In this document: piece after piece, positions 9,214 to 18,918 of the stretch
How positions within the stretch are numbered: position 1 is the first letter of the stretch
How the letters are laid out: every line of letters begins with the position of its first letter
Assembly: GCA_030831125.1 (NCBI GenBank)
Contig: JAURLQ010000152.1
Span: 1-46,355, forward strand
From: Gammaproteobacteria bacterium
GTDB lineage: Bacteria; Pseudomonadota; Gammaproteobacteria; Pseudomonadales; Pseudohongiellaceae
DNA: 46,355 nt
Direction of reading: 5' to 3'
Translations under genes and position numbers: made by a program
The notes under the pieces: model-generated
The model's database searches: none
The model's input: only the letters and a program-made list of their open reading frames with translations
Told to the model about the DNA's origin: nothing

Positions 9214-9837
9214 TCACAATTGCAGCTCTTCGATGCTGTAGCGGCTGACTATTGTGTTCTCTCCCAGATTTGCATCAAGATCAGACTTGAGGGTGTTTGC
9301 TTCTGCCCGGGTCAGAACGGGCCCTACAAACACACCGGTAAATGTCCTCTCCCCTCCCCGGACCTGAGCCGTATAGGCTTTATAACCCTGCCCCAGCAAT
9401 GATGTAAGCAGAGTCTGGGCGTTGGCCGCTTCCGAGAAAATTCCTACCCTGACTGTCCATGACTCGGGAAGCCCGGCTGCATCAAAGGCGGGGAGCGTGT
9501 CATCAGCTTCGCTGATGTTGCCAGCCTGCAGGTTCTGCGGTTCTTCTTCAGCAGCCTGATCGGTATCGACTGCTTGCGGTGGGGTAAAAACCGGCAACAG
9601 ACCGGTTTCATCTGCTATTGGTGAGGGGCTTGCTGTTTCTTCAGTAAAATCAGAAATTATCCGGGGGCGTTCAGGTTCAGGAATCGGTTCAGGCGACACG
9701 TCAGGAGATTGCGGCACCTGCTGATTCATGCGTACCGGCGCCACGCCTTCTCCGTCCAGCAACAGGGGTATGAAGATCAATGCCAGACATCCCAGCACGA
9801 TCGTTCCCGTAAGCCGTTGTTTCATTGCCAGATTCAA
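9214..9837 (-). CDS. dedD: DedD-like SPOR-domain cell-division protein
   Basis: A 207-residue bitopic protein: short cytoplasmic start, one membrane helix (about 10-28, ending IPLLLDGEG), a Pro/Glu-rich periplasmic linker (about 40-125) and a C-terminal SPOR domain (about 128-205, starting WTVRVGIFSEAANAQ). SPOR domains bind denuded peptidoglycan glycans at the division septum. The start is ambiguous: TTG at 9837 has a GGAG five bases upstream and overlaps the folC stop as TTGA, while ATG at 9825 (MKQRLTG) matches the usual family start but lacks a clear ribosome-binding site. The folC-dedD-cvpA-purF order supports the name. Confidence 0.88.
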   Translation of the reverse strand: MNLAMKQRLTGTIVLGCLALIFIPLLLDGEGVAPVRMNQQVPQSPDVSPEPIPEPERPRIISDFTEETASPSPIADETGLLPVFTPPQAVDTDQAAEEEPQNLQAGNISEADDTLPAFDAAGLPESWTVRVGIFSEAANAQTLLTSLLGQGYKAYTAQVRGGERTFTGVFVGPVLTRAEANTLKSDLDANLGENTIVSRYSIEELQL

Positions 9838-11102
9838 GTCAGCTCCAGGACAGCTGCAACTGTGAAAAATGAGCCTGTGATGATCACTGTCTCAGCAGAT
9901 TCTGCCTGTTTCAGTGCCGACTCCAGGGCAGCAATGACATTTTCGTGACTGCTCACCCGGGTCAGACCTGCTTCAAGTGCGTGATTATATATGATTTCTG
10001 CAGGCGCGCCTCTTTCCCCGCCCAGACTGACTGCGTGCAAGTGGCTTACAACCGGTGCAAGGATATTCACAACTGAATGGCTGTCCTTGTCATTGAGCAT
10101 GCCCAATATAACCCGGGCCTGCCCTGTGGGAGTTCTGCTGCGAATATTGGCAACCAGATTCAGGACTGCATGTGGATTGTGGGCAACATCCAGAATCAGT
10201 TTTCTGCCCTTGTATTCAATTGTCTGGAACCGCCCGGGCAGCGTTGCCTCTTCCAGGGCCTTGTGGACGAGCTCCCAGGCGGGCACTACATTGAGCAGAT
10301 ACATGGCTTGCAGGGCACAGGCAGCATTGGCCACGGGAAAATCATTCAGTGGCAGTCCAAGGCATTCAACCACGTTGCCTGCAGTGTCCAGACCTTTCCA
10401 GTTCCATGTGTTCCCGCTAAGCGTCCAGTCAAATTCCCGACCACAGCAGTAAAGCCCGGCCCCGATCTCATCGGCCTTTTGCTGAATAATGTGTGGCATG
10501 TCCCGTTCACCAAAAATCGCCGCTTTACCCGGCCGGAAAATGCCACATTTTTCATAGGCAATATCTTCACGGGTGTTGCCAAGCCAGTCCATGTGATCAA
10601 GTGCCACATTGGTCAGGATGCTTACCTCGGGGTCAATGATATTGACGGCATCAAGGCGCCCACCGAGACCGACTTCAAGCACGATAAAATCTGGCTTCCA
10701 GCGAGCGAACAAATACAACGCTGCCAGTGTGCCGTATTCAAAATAGGTGAGCGACACACCCTCTCTTGCCTGTTCCACCCGTTGAAAGGCACTGCAAAGT
10801 ACAGAATCATCTGCCATCTCACCATTGAGGCAGACTCTTTCGTTATAGACCAGTAAATGGGGAGAGGTATAGGTGGCCACACTGAACCCGGCCTTCCTGA
10901 GCATGCCGGCCAGCATGGTCAACGTGGAGCCCTTGCCGTTGGTCCCGCCTATGGTCACTATGCGGCTGTCCGCAAAATCCAGTGGCAATCGGCTGGCAAC
11001 ATTTCTGACCCGATCCAGGCCCAGCTCGATAGTATTGGGATGAAGGCCTTCCAGCCATTGTAGCCAGCCCTGCAGGCTGGTTGAGGAATCAGGTGTGTTC
11101 AT
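9834..11102 (-). CDS. folC: Bifunctional folylpolyglutamate / dihydrofolate synthase
   Basis: A 422-residue protein from the ATG at 11102 (a TTG at 11120 would add six residues). It adds glutamate to dihydropteroate and folates using ATP. Visible motifs: the P-loop IGGTNGKGSTLTML (about 50-63), FEYGTLAALYLF, the Mur-ligase-like GLGGRLDAVN and LDHMDWLGNTREDIAYEK, and DVAHNPHA in the C-terminal domain. Length and gene order (accD-folC-dedD) are those of other gammaproteobacteria. It overlaps the dedD start by 4 nt, implying translational coupling. Confidence 0.96.
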   Translation of the reverse strand: MNTPDSSTSLQGWLQWLEGLHPNTIELGLDRVRNVASRLPLDFADSRIVTIGGTNGKGSTLTMLAGMLRKAGFSVATYTSPHLLVYNERVCLNGEMADDSVLCSAFQRVEQAREGVSLTYFEYGTLAALYLFARWKPDFIVLEVGLGGRLDAVNIIDPEVSILTNVALDHMDWLGNTREDIAYEKCGIFRPGKAAIFGERDMPHIIQQKADEIGAGLYCCGREFDWTLSGNTWNWKGLDTAGNVVECLGLPLNDFPVANAACALQAMYLLNVVPAWELVHKALEEATLPGRFQTIEYKGRKLILDVAHNPHAVLNLVANIRSRTPTGQARVILGMLNDKDSHSVVNILAPVVSHLHAVSLGGERGAPAEIIYNHALEAGLTRVSSHENVIAALESALKQAESAETVIITGSFFTVAAVLELT

Positions 11103-11128
11103 GGCTGGTTCAATTGTCAAACAGGAGG

Positions 11129-12082
11129 TTAGTCAGTTTCTGCTTCAACATCAGCGTCCGATTCTGCTTCCATTTCAGGCTCAGGCGCAATTTCTTCCAC
11201 TTCCTGCAATATGACCGGCTCTTCTTCCAGTGGCATGAGTTTGTTGATCAGTGCAGCTATTCGCTCAGCCAGTTTCTGTCGGTGCACGATCATGTCTATG
11301 GCTCCATGTTCCAGCAGGAATTCACTGCGCTGGAATCCTTCGGGGAGCTTTTCCCTTACTGTCTGCCGGATGACATCCTGACCAGCAAACCCGATGAATG
11401 CCCTTGGTTCGGCAATATTGATGTCACCAAGCATGGCCAGACTGGCTGAAACCCCACCATAAACGGGGTCTACAAGTACCGAGATGTAGAGGAGACCGCG
11501 CTGTTTCATCCTTTCAAGTGCAGCTGCTGTTTTAGCCATCTGCATCAGGGAAATCAGTGCCTCCTGCATGCGTGCCCCGCCACTTGTAGCAAAACACACC
11601 AGTGGAAGTTTGCGGGCAAGGCATCTGTTGACAGCAAGGGTGAATTTCTCTCCAACCACTGCGCCCATCGAGCCGCCAATAAAACCGAACTCAAAGGCAG
11701 CGACCACTACATCCCTGCCACAAACCTTGCCTTCCATGACAATCAGGGCATCTTTCTCGCCAGTTTTCTTGGTCGCTGCACTCAGGCGATCCTTGTATTT
11801 TTTCAGATCCCTGAACTTGAGAATGTCGACCGGCTCAATATCGGCACCAAGCTCCTCTCTGCCTTCGGGGTCCAGAAAAGTGTCAATGCGCCTGCGGGCC
11901 GAAATTCGCAGATGATGATCGCATTTGGGACATACATCCATATTGTCCTGCAGGCTGTCCCGATAAAGTACGGCCTGGCAGCGTGGACACTGTTTCCATA
12001 GTCCCTCAGGTACACTTCTGGTTCGATCTGTGGCGTTGGTTTTGACCCTGGCCGGTAGTATCTTGTCTATCCATCTGCTCAT
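11129..12082 (-). CDS. accD: Acetyl-CoA carboxylase, carboxyltransferase beta subunit
   Basis: A 317-residue subunit that, with AccA, transfers the carboxyl group from biotin to acetyl-CoA, giving malonyl-CoA for fatty acid synthesis. An N-terminal four-cysteine zinc ribbon is intact (C32, C35, C51, C54), followed by the crotonase-like carboxyltransferase domain with [12 protein letters not shown] and [21 protein letters not shown]. The C-terminal 35 residues or so form a strongly acidic tail ([19 protein letters not shown]) beyond the catalytic domain. Followed by folC 26 nt downstream. Confidence 0.97.
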   Translation of the reverse strand: MSRWIDKILPARVKTNATDRTRSVPEGLWKQCPRCQAVLYRDSLQDNMDVCPKCDHHLRISARRRIDTFLDPEGREELGADIEPVDILKFRDLKKYKDRLSAATKKTGEKDALIVMEGKVCGRDVVVAAFEFGFIGGSMGAVVGEKFTLAVNRCLARKLPLVCFATSGGARMQEALISLMQMAKTAAALERMKQRGLLYISVLVDPVYGGVSASLAMLGDINIAEPRAFIGFAGQDVIRQTVREKLPEGFQRSEFLLEHGAIDMIVHRQKLAERIAALINKLMPLEEEPVILQEVEEIAPEPEMEAESDADVEAETD

Positions 12083-12137
12083 GGCAGTGTATGTCTCCGT
12101 ATTTTCCGGATGGTATAAAGTCTGTTACAGAATGAGG

Positions 12138-12965
12138 TCAGGCTGCATTCTTTGCCTGATTCATTGCAGTGCGCATCTCGGCAATGAGTGCTGTTTTCTG
12201 TTGCAGGAACTCTGCAGAATAATGCTGTTCATGTTCCAGCTCTGCAACCTTGCTGACCAGGGCGCTACCCACAACCACGGCATCGGCTCCAGCTGCTATT
12301 TTTGCAGCACTCTCCCCATCCCTGATACCAAAACCCACGCCTATGGGCAAATTGGTGTGTGAACGCAGTTCTTTCAGTCTGGAGATGACACTCTCGACAT
12401 TCAGGTTGGCAGCGCCGGTAACACCTTTCAGCGAAACGTAGTAGACATACCCGCTGCTGAGTTTGCAAATGGATTCTGCACGCTCAGGTGTTGTGGTTGG
12501 TGCGACAAGGTAGATTGTATCAATGCCGGCATTGCGCATGACCTGGTGCAGGTCGCTGGATTCCTCTGGCGGCATATCCACAACCAGAATCCCGTCGACC
12601 CCCACCTTTACGGCAGTTTCGGCAAAAGTGCTGTAACCCATGTACTCCACCGGATTGAGATAACCCATCAACACTACAGGTGTCGTATCATTTTGTTCAC
12701 GGAAACGGCGGACTACTTCAAGTACATCCCTGAGTCTGGTCTTGTGGGATAGTGATCTTTCCACTGCCCGCTGGATTACAGGACCATCCGAAGACGGATC
12801 ACTGAAAGGGTAGCCCAGTTCAATTATGTCAGCGCCATTTTTTACCAGCGCATGCATCAGACCCAGCGTGGTTTCCAGCGATGGATCACCTGCCGTGATA
12901 TAGGGAATCAGGGCTTTCTTGTCCTCTTCCTTAAGGCGCGCAAAGCATGCCTCTATACGATTCAT
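12138..12965 (-). CDS. trpA: Tryptophan synthase alpha chain
   Basis: A 275-residue TIM-barrel subunit that cleaves indole-3-glycerol phosphate to indole and glyceraldehyde 3-phosphate. The catalytic pair falls at the canonical positions: Glu49 in [11 protein letters not shown] and Asp60 in SSDGPVIQ. The phosphate-binding regions [11 protein letters not shown] and [12 protein letters not shown] are present. It follows trpB by 63 nt and precedes accD by 55 nt, so the trp genes are built into the accD-folC housekeeping run. Confidence 0.97.
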   Translation of the reverse strand: MNRIEACFARLKEEDKKALIPYITAGDPSLETTLGLMHALVKNGADIIELGYPFSDPSSDGPVIQRAVERSLSHKTRLRDVLEVVRRFREQNDTTPVVLMGYLNPVEYMGYSTFAETAVKVGVDGILVVDMPPEESSDLHQVMRNAGIDTIYLVAPTTTPERAESICKLSSGYVYYVSLKGVTGAANLNVESVISRLKELRSHTNLPIGVGFGIRDGESAAKIAAGADAVVVGSALVSKVAELEHEQHYSAEFLQQKTALIAEMRTAMNQAKNAA

Positions 12966-13028
12966 ATTGTGTTACCACTATTATTGTTGAGCTGCCGTTT
13001 GCCTGGTGCGTGGGCACCTGATTGCGGC

Positions 13029-14249
13029 CTATATTCTTATATTGTCTATTTCTGCGACTGTATGCAGATCCTTGTCTCCCCTGCCGGAGAGATTGATCAC
13101 CATCAGATGATCCTTGTCGAGTCCGGGGGCAATTTTCATTGCATGTGCCACTGCATGGCTGGATTCAAGCGCCGGAATTATACCTTCTGTTCTGGTGAGA
13201 TAGCGGAATGCATCCAGCGCCTCATCATCGGTCACCGCTGTGTATTCTGCCCTGTGCAGATCCTTGAGCCAGCTGTGTTCCGGACCTACGCCGGGATAAT
13301 CCAGACCTGCTGAAACCGAGTGAGTTTCAATGATCTGGCCATCTTCATCATTCATCAGGTAGGTGCGATTTCCGTGCAATACCCCTGGTTTACCTGCCGA
13401 AAGTGGTGCTGCGTGTTTTCCGGTTGCAATACCCAGACCACCGGCTTCAACACCAATCATGCGTACCTGGGTGTCATCAATGAACGGATGGAAAAGACCA
13501 ATGGCATTTGATCCGCCGCCAACACAGGCTACGAGTGAATCCGGCAGCCTGCCGTGCTGTGCCATGCACTGCTCTTTCACCTCGCGACCGATAATACTCT
13601 GGAAATCACGGACCAACATGGGATAAGGATGTGGCCCGGCAACCGTACCTATGATGTAGTAGGTATTGTCGACATTGGTAGCCCAGTCGCGCAATGCCTC
13701 ATTCATGGCATCCTTGAGCGTACAAGACCCGGAATCAACACCAACTACATTTGCTCCAAGCATTTTCATGCGAAACACATTGGCTGACTGCCTTTTGATG
13801 TCTTCTGTGCCCATGAATACATGGCATTCAAGTCCAAGCCGTGCTGCCACTGTAGCAGTTGCCACGCCATGCTGGCCGGCGCCGGTCTCTGCAATGATGC
13901 GGGTCTTGCCCATGGCCCGGGCCAAAAGTGCCTGTCCGATAGTGTTGTTCACCTTGTGGGCACCCGTGTGATTGAGATCTTCACGTTTCAGGAAAATCCT
14001 GGCGCCACCGAGCTTTCTTGTCATGCGTTCGGCAAAATAAAGTGGCGATGGCCGGCCTACATAATGGGCCAGGTCATAATCAAACTCGGCCCAGAAGTCT
14101 GGATCATGCTTGAGCTTTTCGTACTGCCTGGTGAGCTCCTCAAGCGCGGGCATGAGAGTTTCTCCGACAAATATCCCGCCATAGGGGCCGAAATGCCCGT
14201 GACTGTCGGGACTGTTGTAGGCTTGCTTGCTAGTTTTGGGTTCAGACAT
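13029..14249 (-). CDS. trpB: Tryptophan synthase beta chain
   Basis: A 406-residue PLP enzyme that condenses indole with serine to give tryptophan. I place the start at the ATG at 14249 (MSEPKTSKQ), which has GAGGT six bases upstream; a TTG at 14261 would add MRYY. Lys99 in [10 protein letters not shown] is the PLP lysine, and the phosphate cup GGGSNAIG and the motif GRGDKD at the C-terminus are present. Gene order trpF-trpB-trpA is intact with short gaps. Confidence 0.97.
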   Translation of the reverse strand: MSEPKTSKQAYNSPDSHGHFGPYGGIFVGETLMPALEELTRQYEKLKHDPDFWAEFDYDLAHYVGRPSPLYFAERMTRKLGGARIFLKREDLNHTGAHKVNNTIGQALLARAMGKTRIIAETGAGQHGVATATVAARLGLECHVFMGTEDIKRQSANVFRMKMLGANVVGVDSGSCTLKDAMNEALRDWATNVDNTYYIIGTVAGPHPYPMLVRDFQSIIGREVKEQCMAQHGRLPDSLVACVGGGSNAIGLFHPFIDDTQVRMIGVEAGGLGIATGKHAAPLSAGKPGVLHGNRTYLMNDEDGQIIETHSVSAGLDYPGVGPEHSWLKDLHRAEYTAVTDDEALDAFRYLTRTEGIIPALESSHAVAHAMKIAPGLDKDHLMVINLSGRGDKDLHTVAEIDNIRI

Positions 14250-14272
14250 GTAATACCTCAATTGTGCTCGTG

Positions 14273-14980
14273 TTATTCCGGATCGTTTCCAGTGGAAACA
14301 TGTGACAGCACATTGCTGCCTTTTTCATCGGCTTCATTTACTGCAGCTATGAATTGGGCAATAAGCTGGCTGGACTTGATGCCTGGTGCACTCTCCACAC
14401 CACTGCTTACATCTACAGCCCATGGTTTGCATTGCCTGATTGCCTCCCCCACATTGGCTGGATCCAGGCCACCTGCAAGCACAATCGATGAGACAGTACC
14501 CAGACTATCCAGCAACTGCCAGTTGAAGGTATTGCCGGTACCACCCCATGCATCCCTGTGCCAGGCATCCAGCAGAATGCCCCTGCCCCTGTTGTACGCA
14601 TCGATAGCCGCTTCAAGATCAAGCTCCGGCCTGACACGCAGGGCCTTGATCCAGGGTCTGCCAAAGGCTTCACAATACTCCGGGCTTTCATCTCCATGAA
14701 ACTGCAACAAGTCGAGCTCTGCAGTATCTGCAATTGTGTTTACTGTTTGCGCATCCGCATTGACAAACAGCCCTACAGTCATCACGAATGGCGGGAGAGC
14801 ACGGGTGATGACCCGGGCCTGCGCTGCAGTTATCACCCTTTTGCTGCCTTCAAAGAAATTGAGGCCAATTGCATCAGCACCCGCGTGAACTGCCGCCTGG
14901 GCATCTTCAACCCGGGTTATACCGCAAATCTTGACTCTGGTTCTGTGGGCAGAAAGCACGCCTGGGACTCTGGCTGACAA
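14273..14980 (-). CDS. trpF: Phosphoribosylanthranilate isomerase
   Basis: Up to 235 residues. The enzyme isomerises phosphoribosylanthranilate to CdRP in tryptophan synthesis. The general-base Cys lies in [13 protein letters not shown] and the acid Asp in [16 protein letters not shown]; the phosphate loop [15 protein letters not shown] and [13 protein letters not shown] close the barrel. The start is uncertain: the longest form uses TTG at 14980, while a GTG at 14959 gives 228 residues. Both add more residues before the first strand than most relatives have, and no good ribosome-binding site marks either. Upstream lies hairpin element copy 2. Confidence 0.94.
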   Translation of the reverse strand: MSARVPGVLSAHRTRVKICGITRVEDAQAAVHAGADAIGLNFFEGSKRVITAAQARVITRALPPFVMTVGLFVNADAQTVNTIADTAELDLLQFHGDESPEYCEAFGRPWIKALRVRPELDLEAAIDAYNRGRGILLDAWHRDAWGGTGNTFNWQLLDSLGTVSSIVLAGGLDPANVGEAIRQCKPWAVDVSSGVESAPGIKSSQLIAQFIAAVNEADEKGSNVLSHVSTGNDPE

Positions 14981-15036
14981 AGCCGTAATTCTAGCATCAA
15001 TCGGGTCCCGACCCCATCAGGATCATTGCCCGGTAC

Positions 15037-15207
15037 TGTCCCGGTTTGAAAAAATCATCAGGCTTATACGCACCTTCCAGTTGGTGGCTCTTCGACACGC
15101 CGTAAACCCATCCATGGGGGCTCGACTGCGGCATCCATGCCCCAGACGGTCTCAGATCCTCCAACTGTAAGGCGCTGCCCAAGTCCAGTGAAGTTCAAAC
15201 CGGGACA
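15037..15207 (+). repeat. Dispersed hairpin element, copy 2
   Basis: Three nested layers are visible. Outer arms TGTCCCGGTTTGAA (15037-15050) and TTCAAACCGGGACA (15194-15207) are a perfect 14-bp inverted repeat. Inner arms GCACCTTCCAGTTGGTGG (15070-15087) and CCTCCAACTGTAAGGCGC (15158-15175) pair at 15 of 18 positions. The conserved core is at 15092-15153; its main hairpin has one mismatch here (TGCCCCAG instead of TGCCGCAG). The element lies in the 280-nt gap between truA and trpF, so it would be transcribed as an internal leader of trpF if the genes are cotranscribed. Confidence 0.88.
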
Positions 15208-15260
15208 CTTTCAGTTGCCCTGATTGATCGGCACCCGTGAAAATACTGAAACTGCCAATT

Positions 15261-16058
15261 TCAACCTGATTGATTCCATGGCAATTGGTATTTTGCCGGA
15301 TAGCTGACTTTGACAAGACAGAGTCCGTTCGGGGGTGCCGTAACCGCCGCCATGGTCCTGTCCCGGGCTGCAAGCACTTCACCCGCCCACCGGGGAGGCT
15401 GTCTCCCTTCACCAATTACCATGAGTACGCCGACGATATTGCGCACCATATGCAGCAAAAAGGCATTGGCTTCTATCTCCATAACCACCTCATCACCTGC
15501 CCGATACACCTGAAGGCTTGTAACATTGCGCATTGGCGTCTTCGACTGGCACGCCCCCCCCCTGTATGAGGTGAAATCCCGCTCACCAAGAAGCAACTGT
15601 CCTGCCTCGTGCATGGCATTTTCATCAAGTGGCAAGTGGTGATGAGTCAGGAAGTTGGCTTCAAGTACCGGGCGTACTGACTTGTTGCTTATTCGATACC
15701 GGTAACGACGACTCAGTGCGGAAAAACGGGCATGAAACCCATCATCCACGGCAACTGCATCAAGAACCGCAACATGCTTGTCCAGCATTGAATTGACGCC
15801 ATGCACCCAGGCACGCAGAGGTCTGATGCTGGATGTTTCAAAATGCACTACCTGTCCGATGGCATGAACCCCGGTGTCGGTCCTGCCGGCACAATGCACC
15901 CTTACCGGATGATCGGCAACACTGGACAATGCCTTTTCAAGGCTTTCCTGCACGGTAGGAAGTCGGGGATCGGTTTGTGCCTGCCAGCCATGGAAAGCGC
16001 TGCCGTCATACTCAACACACAAGGCCAGCCTGACGGGCACGGTACCAGGGGATGTCAT
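15261..16058 (-). CDS. truA: tRNA pseudouridine(38-40) synthase
   Basis: A 265-residue enzyme that converts uridines 38-40 of the tRNA anticodon arm to pseudouridine. The catalytic aspartate is Asp61 in CAGRTDTGVHA, and the second conserved block HHLPLDENAMHEAG with FLLHMVRNIVGVL is present. Length is normal. It lies 18 nt after the fimV-like gene and precedes the trp genes, as in Pseudomonas. Confidence 0.96.
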   Translation of the reverse strand: MTSPGTVPVRLALCVEYDGSAFHGWQAQTDPRLPTVQESLEKALSSVADHPVRVHCAGRTDTGVHAIGQVVHFETSSIRPLRAWVHGVNSMLDKHVAVLDAVAVDDGFHARFSALSRRYRYRISNKSVRPVLEANFLTHHHLPLDENAMHEAGQLLLGERDFTSYRGGACQSKTPMRNVTSLQVYRAGDEVVMEIEANAFLLHMVRNIVGVLMVIGEGRQPPRWAGEVLAARDRTMAAVTAPPNGLCLVKVSYPAKYQLPWNQSG

Positions 16059-16076
16059 GGAATCAAAGCTCCCGGA

Positions 16077-18833
16077 TCAGGAGCCCTGCCACTGAGTCTT
16101 CAGTTTTTCTGCCTGTCCGACCTGTTTCTCATTGCCGTCGGCAATGACTTCTTCAAGGATTTCAATGGCACCCTCCAGATCACCCATGGCTTCATACGCT
16201 ACAGCCAGATCAAGCTTGGTGTCGCATTCGTCCATATTGGTCCGCGGAGTGTAGACACTTTCTTCTTCATCATCACCATGCAGGGTTGTGTCATCAAAAG
16301 CTATTTCTTCAATTTCATCAATTGATTCATCGGCGCCAGAATCATCCTCCGATCCGGCCGCAAGCGTGTCATCTTCCTGATCAACCGGATCAAAGCTGAT
16401 GACCTCAACTTCCTCATCAGGTGTTTCTTCCACTGCCTGTTCCTGATCAGGCTTTTCACCGGATAGTGAAAAGGCAAAGGTTTCCACTTCCTCTTCTTCG
16501 TCCGGAGCTTCAGTTGCCGGTTCCTGAGGTGCTTCTGCCTCGTTCAGTGAAAACTCGAAAACTTCTGTGTCGTCACCGGACTCTCCAGCCTGATCATCAG
16601 CCTCGGCAGAAGTGTCGTTGGATGTAACGCTGAAATCGATTTCATGCTCTTCTTCAGAAGCAGAATCCATTTCAGGCAGAGCAGCTTCCTGCTCTGGATG
16701 TTTTGCCGATCCGGATTCTGCATCAGCGCCAGTATCATCATCCAGATCATCAAAATCCACTGCATCAAGTGCTGCAGAAAGTACATCCTCTTCAATGTCG
16801 CTCTCTGCTGCTTCCCCTGAAGTCAGGTTGGTTTCTGATTCAGTTGAATCCACAGCATCGCGCACCTCATCCACTTCATCTATGCTGATTTCCAGCGTCT
16901 CTTGCTCTTCACTGGGCATTTCTGCCATTTCTTCAGTGTCGTCAATTTCGAAACTCTCAATCTCATCAAGAGCCGATTCCAGTGCATCAAGTTCGTCATC
17001 GTCAGTCAGTGGCGAATCGTCTGCATCAGCCAGTGGCGCATTGTCTGCATCATTGCCGACTTCCATGGCACTATCATCATCAGAACCCGGCTCTTCAATT
17101 TCGAACTCAGGCATTTCACTGTCGGTATCGGCTACAGTATCGTCAGTATCGTCCTGTTGAACCGCATCAAATGCGTCGTCTTCTCCTGCATCATCCATCT
17201 GACCGGATACCGGATACTCGTCATCCGGGGGGCCAAGCGTATCCAGTGATTCATCTTCCGCATCTGTATCAACGATTTCCACGTCAGGCTCTTCTTCATC
17301 AAGCGCTTCATCAAGCTCTTCATCATGCAATTCATCAAGCGCTTGTGTATCAGGATCTTCTTCATCGCTATCTTTGCGAAAACGAGCCATCAGCCCTGCA
17401 AACAATCCTGCCAGGCCGGCTTTACCCGCCACCGACTCTGCCTCGTCTGAAGTTTCCAGATCACCGGATTCTGCAGTATCCGTTTCCGCCAGGCTGATCA
17501 CCTGGCTGGACGCCACCTGTTCCTCGAAAGCATCGAGATCAAAATCATCTGTATCTGCAGCTTCTGCCCTGCGTCTGCGCACGACCAGAAAAGCCAGAAT
17601 CAGGATCACCAACACCAGTACCGCTGCAAGCGAAACAAGATTGCTCTGCAGGGCACTTGTCAGTTGGCCAACCAGTGAATCCGCCTGTCCCGGGGCCGGG
17701 CTATCAAGGCTTTCACCAGTGGCTTGTGCAGAAGCGGCAACCCTGGCTGCAGCTTCTGCCTGTGCGGCCAGATCTGCCTGGAACTGGGCCAGCCTTTCAT
17801 CTTCAATGGCGATGATGTTCTGGAGCAGTTCAATTTGCTCTTCCAGACTTGCCAGCCTGGCTGTGAGCTCTTCATTTTCCAGACGGGCGCGATCCAGATT
17901 TTCCTCACTGATCATCAGTTCGTTTTCCAGCGCGGCTATGGTTGCCTCAAGGTCGCTGCTTCCGGCACCCGCTTCTGTATCGCCCGAAAGCAGTGTCAGC
18001 TCGTCCTGGGTCGCGCCATTGCTGCTGCCACCTGATGCTCCCCCGGCAAGTGGCTGGGCGGCCAGTGCCTGGTTCTGGGCATTTACCTGGGCATTGGCTG
18101 CCTCCTGGTCAATGAGTCGTATATCCTGCATGGGCGGAATGCGTAGCACCCGGCCTGTAATGATGCGATTGATGTTGTTGTTGACGAACGCATCTTCATT
18201 GGCCCTTTGCAGGGCTATCATCATCTGCTGGACCGAAACGTTGCTGTCCGGCCTGGTCTGCTCGGCTATCTGGAAAAGGGTGTCCCCGGTCTGGACGACA
18301 TAACTGTCTGATGCAGGACTTGCGTTTACTGCGCCAGGATTTGGCACAGAAGCACTGATTGCAGTCCCGGCAGGCGGCGTACTGGCCACTGTTGAACCTG
18401 GCAAGTCCATCAGGATGGTGTATTCCCTGATCAGGCGACCGGAAGGCCAATTGGCAATCAGGATCAGGTTCAGGAATGGTTCGTTGATACTGCGGGTGGA
18501 ACTCAGTACGACTTCTCCCTGCCCGGCACTACCCGACACCTCAAAATCGATATCGGTCAGCAGGGTATCCCGCTGGAGTCCTGCACGTTCATAGTCATCG
18601 ATGCTGCCAATGCTGATTGTGAGATCAATGAGATCCAGTCCGTCGAGGTCTTCGAGTGCAATCGAAGCCCGCAGGGGTTCATTGAGGGTAGAGTTGAGCG
18701 TGAGTTCACCCAGTCCGAGTGAGAATGCAGTGACTGGATATAACAGGCTGCCTGTGGATATCAGGAATGCTGCCAGCATTACATACAATGCTGGCAGCAA
18801 CCCGGCTTTATCAGATCGGTTTCGGGCCTGCAT
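16077..18833 (-). CDS. fimV: FimV-like polar hub / peptidoglycan-binding protein
   Basis: About 918 residues from the ATG at 18833; a TTG at 18881 would add 16. Order of parts: signal sequence (LPALYVMLAAFLISTG), the FimV N-terminal domain (GLGELTLNSTLNEPLRASI), a LysM module (VVQTGDTLFQIAEQ...VLRIP, about 180-235), a coiled coil (about 295-365), one membrane helix followed by RRRR (about 405-425), a very acidic Asp/Glu-rich cytoplasmic stretch of roughly 400 residues, and a C-terminal FimV/TPR-like domain (KLDLAVAYEAMGDLEGAIEI). In Pseudomonas FimV organises the cell pole for type IV pili and twitching; here that role is inferred. The asd-fimV-truA order supports the assignment. Confidence 0.93.
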   Translation of the reverse strand: MQARNRSDKAGLLPALYVMLAAFLISTGSLLYPVTAFSLGLGELTLNSTLNEPLRASIALEDLDGLDLIDLTISIGSIDDYERAGLQRDTLLTDIDFEVSGSAGQGEVVLSSTRSINEPFLNLILIANWPSGRLIREYTILMDLPGSTVASTPPAGTAISASVPNPGAVNASPASDSYVVQTGDTLFQIAEQTRPDSNVSVQQMMIALQRANEDAFVNNNINRIITGRVLRIPPMQDIRLIDQEAANAQVNAQNQALAAQPLAGGASGGSSNGATQDELTLLSGDTEAGAGSSDLEATIAALENELMISEENLDRARLENEELTARLASLEEQIELLQNIIAIEDERLAQFQADLAAQAEAAARVAASAQATGESLDSPAPGQADSLVGQLTSALQSNLVSLAAVLVLVILILAFLVVRRRRAEAADTDDFDLDAFEEQVASSQVISLAETDTAESGDLETSDEAESVAGKAGLAGLFAGLMARFRKDSDEEDPDTQALDELHDEELDEALDEEEPDVEIVDTDAEDESLDTLGPPDDEYPVSGQMDDAGEDDAFDAVQQDDTDDTVADTDSEMPEFEIEEPGSDDDSAMEVGNDADNAPLADADDSPLTDDDELDALESALDEIESFEIDDTEEMAEMPSEEQETLEISIDEVDEVRDAVDSTESETNLTSGEAAESDIEEDVLSAALDAVDFDDLDDDTGADAESGSAKHPEQEAALPEMDSASEEEHEIDFSVTSNDTSAEADDQAGESGDDTEVFEFSLNEAEAPQEPATEAPDEEEEVETFAFSLSGEKPDQEQAVEETPDEEVEVISFDPVDQEDDTLAAGSEDDSGADESIDEIEEIAFDDTTLHGDDEEESVYTPRTNMDECDTKLDLAVAYEAMGDLEGAIEILEEVIADGNEKQVGQAEKLKTQWQGS

Positions 18834-18918
18834 AGAACTGTCCGATGTTATTCCTTGTCGCCGTGTTGTTTGTAAAAACAACTACGGCTTTACTTTCAAA
18901 ACAGGCCGCAAGTATCTA

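Noticed and set aside
10077-10856. 259-codon open frame on the plus strand
   Set aside because: Shadow of folC in the opposite strand.
15037-15207. Integron attC site
   Set aside because: It has variable paired arms as attC sites do, but the conserved part is at the apex, the RYYYAAC/GTTRRRY boxes are not in place, and no integrase is present.
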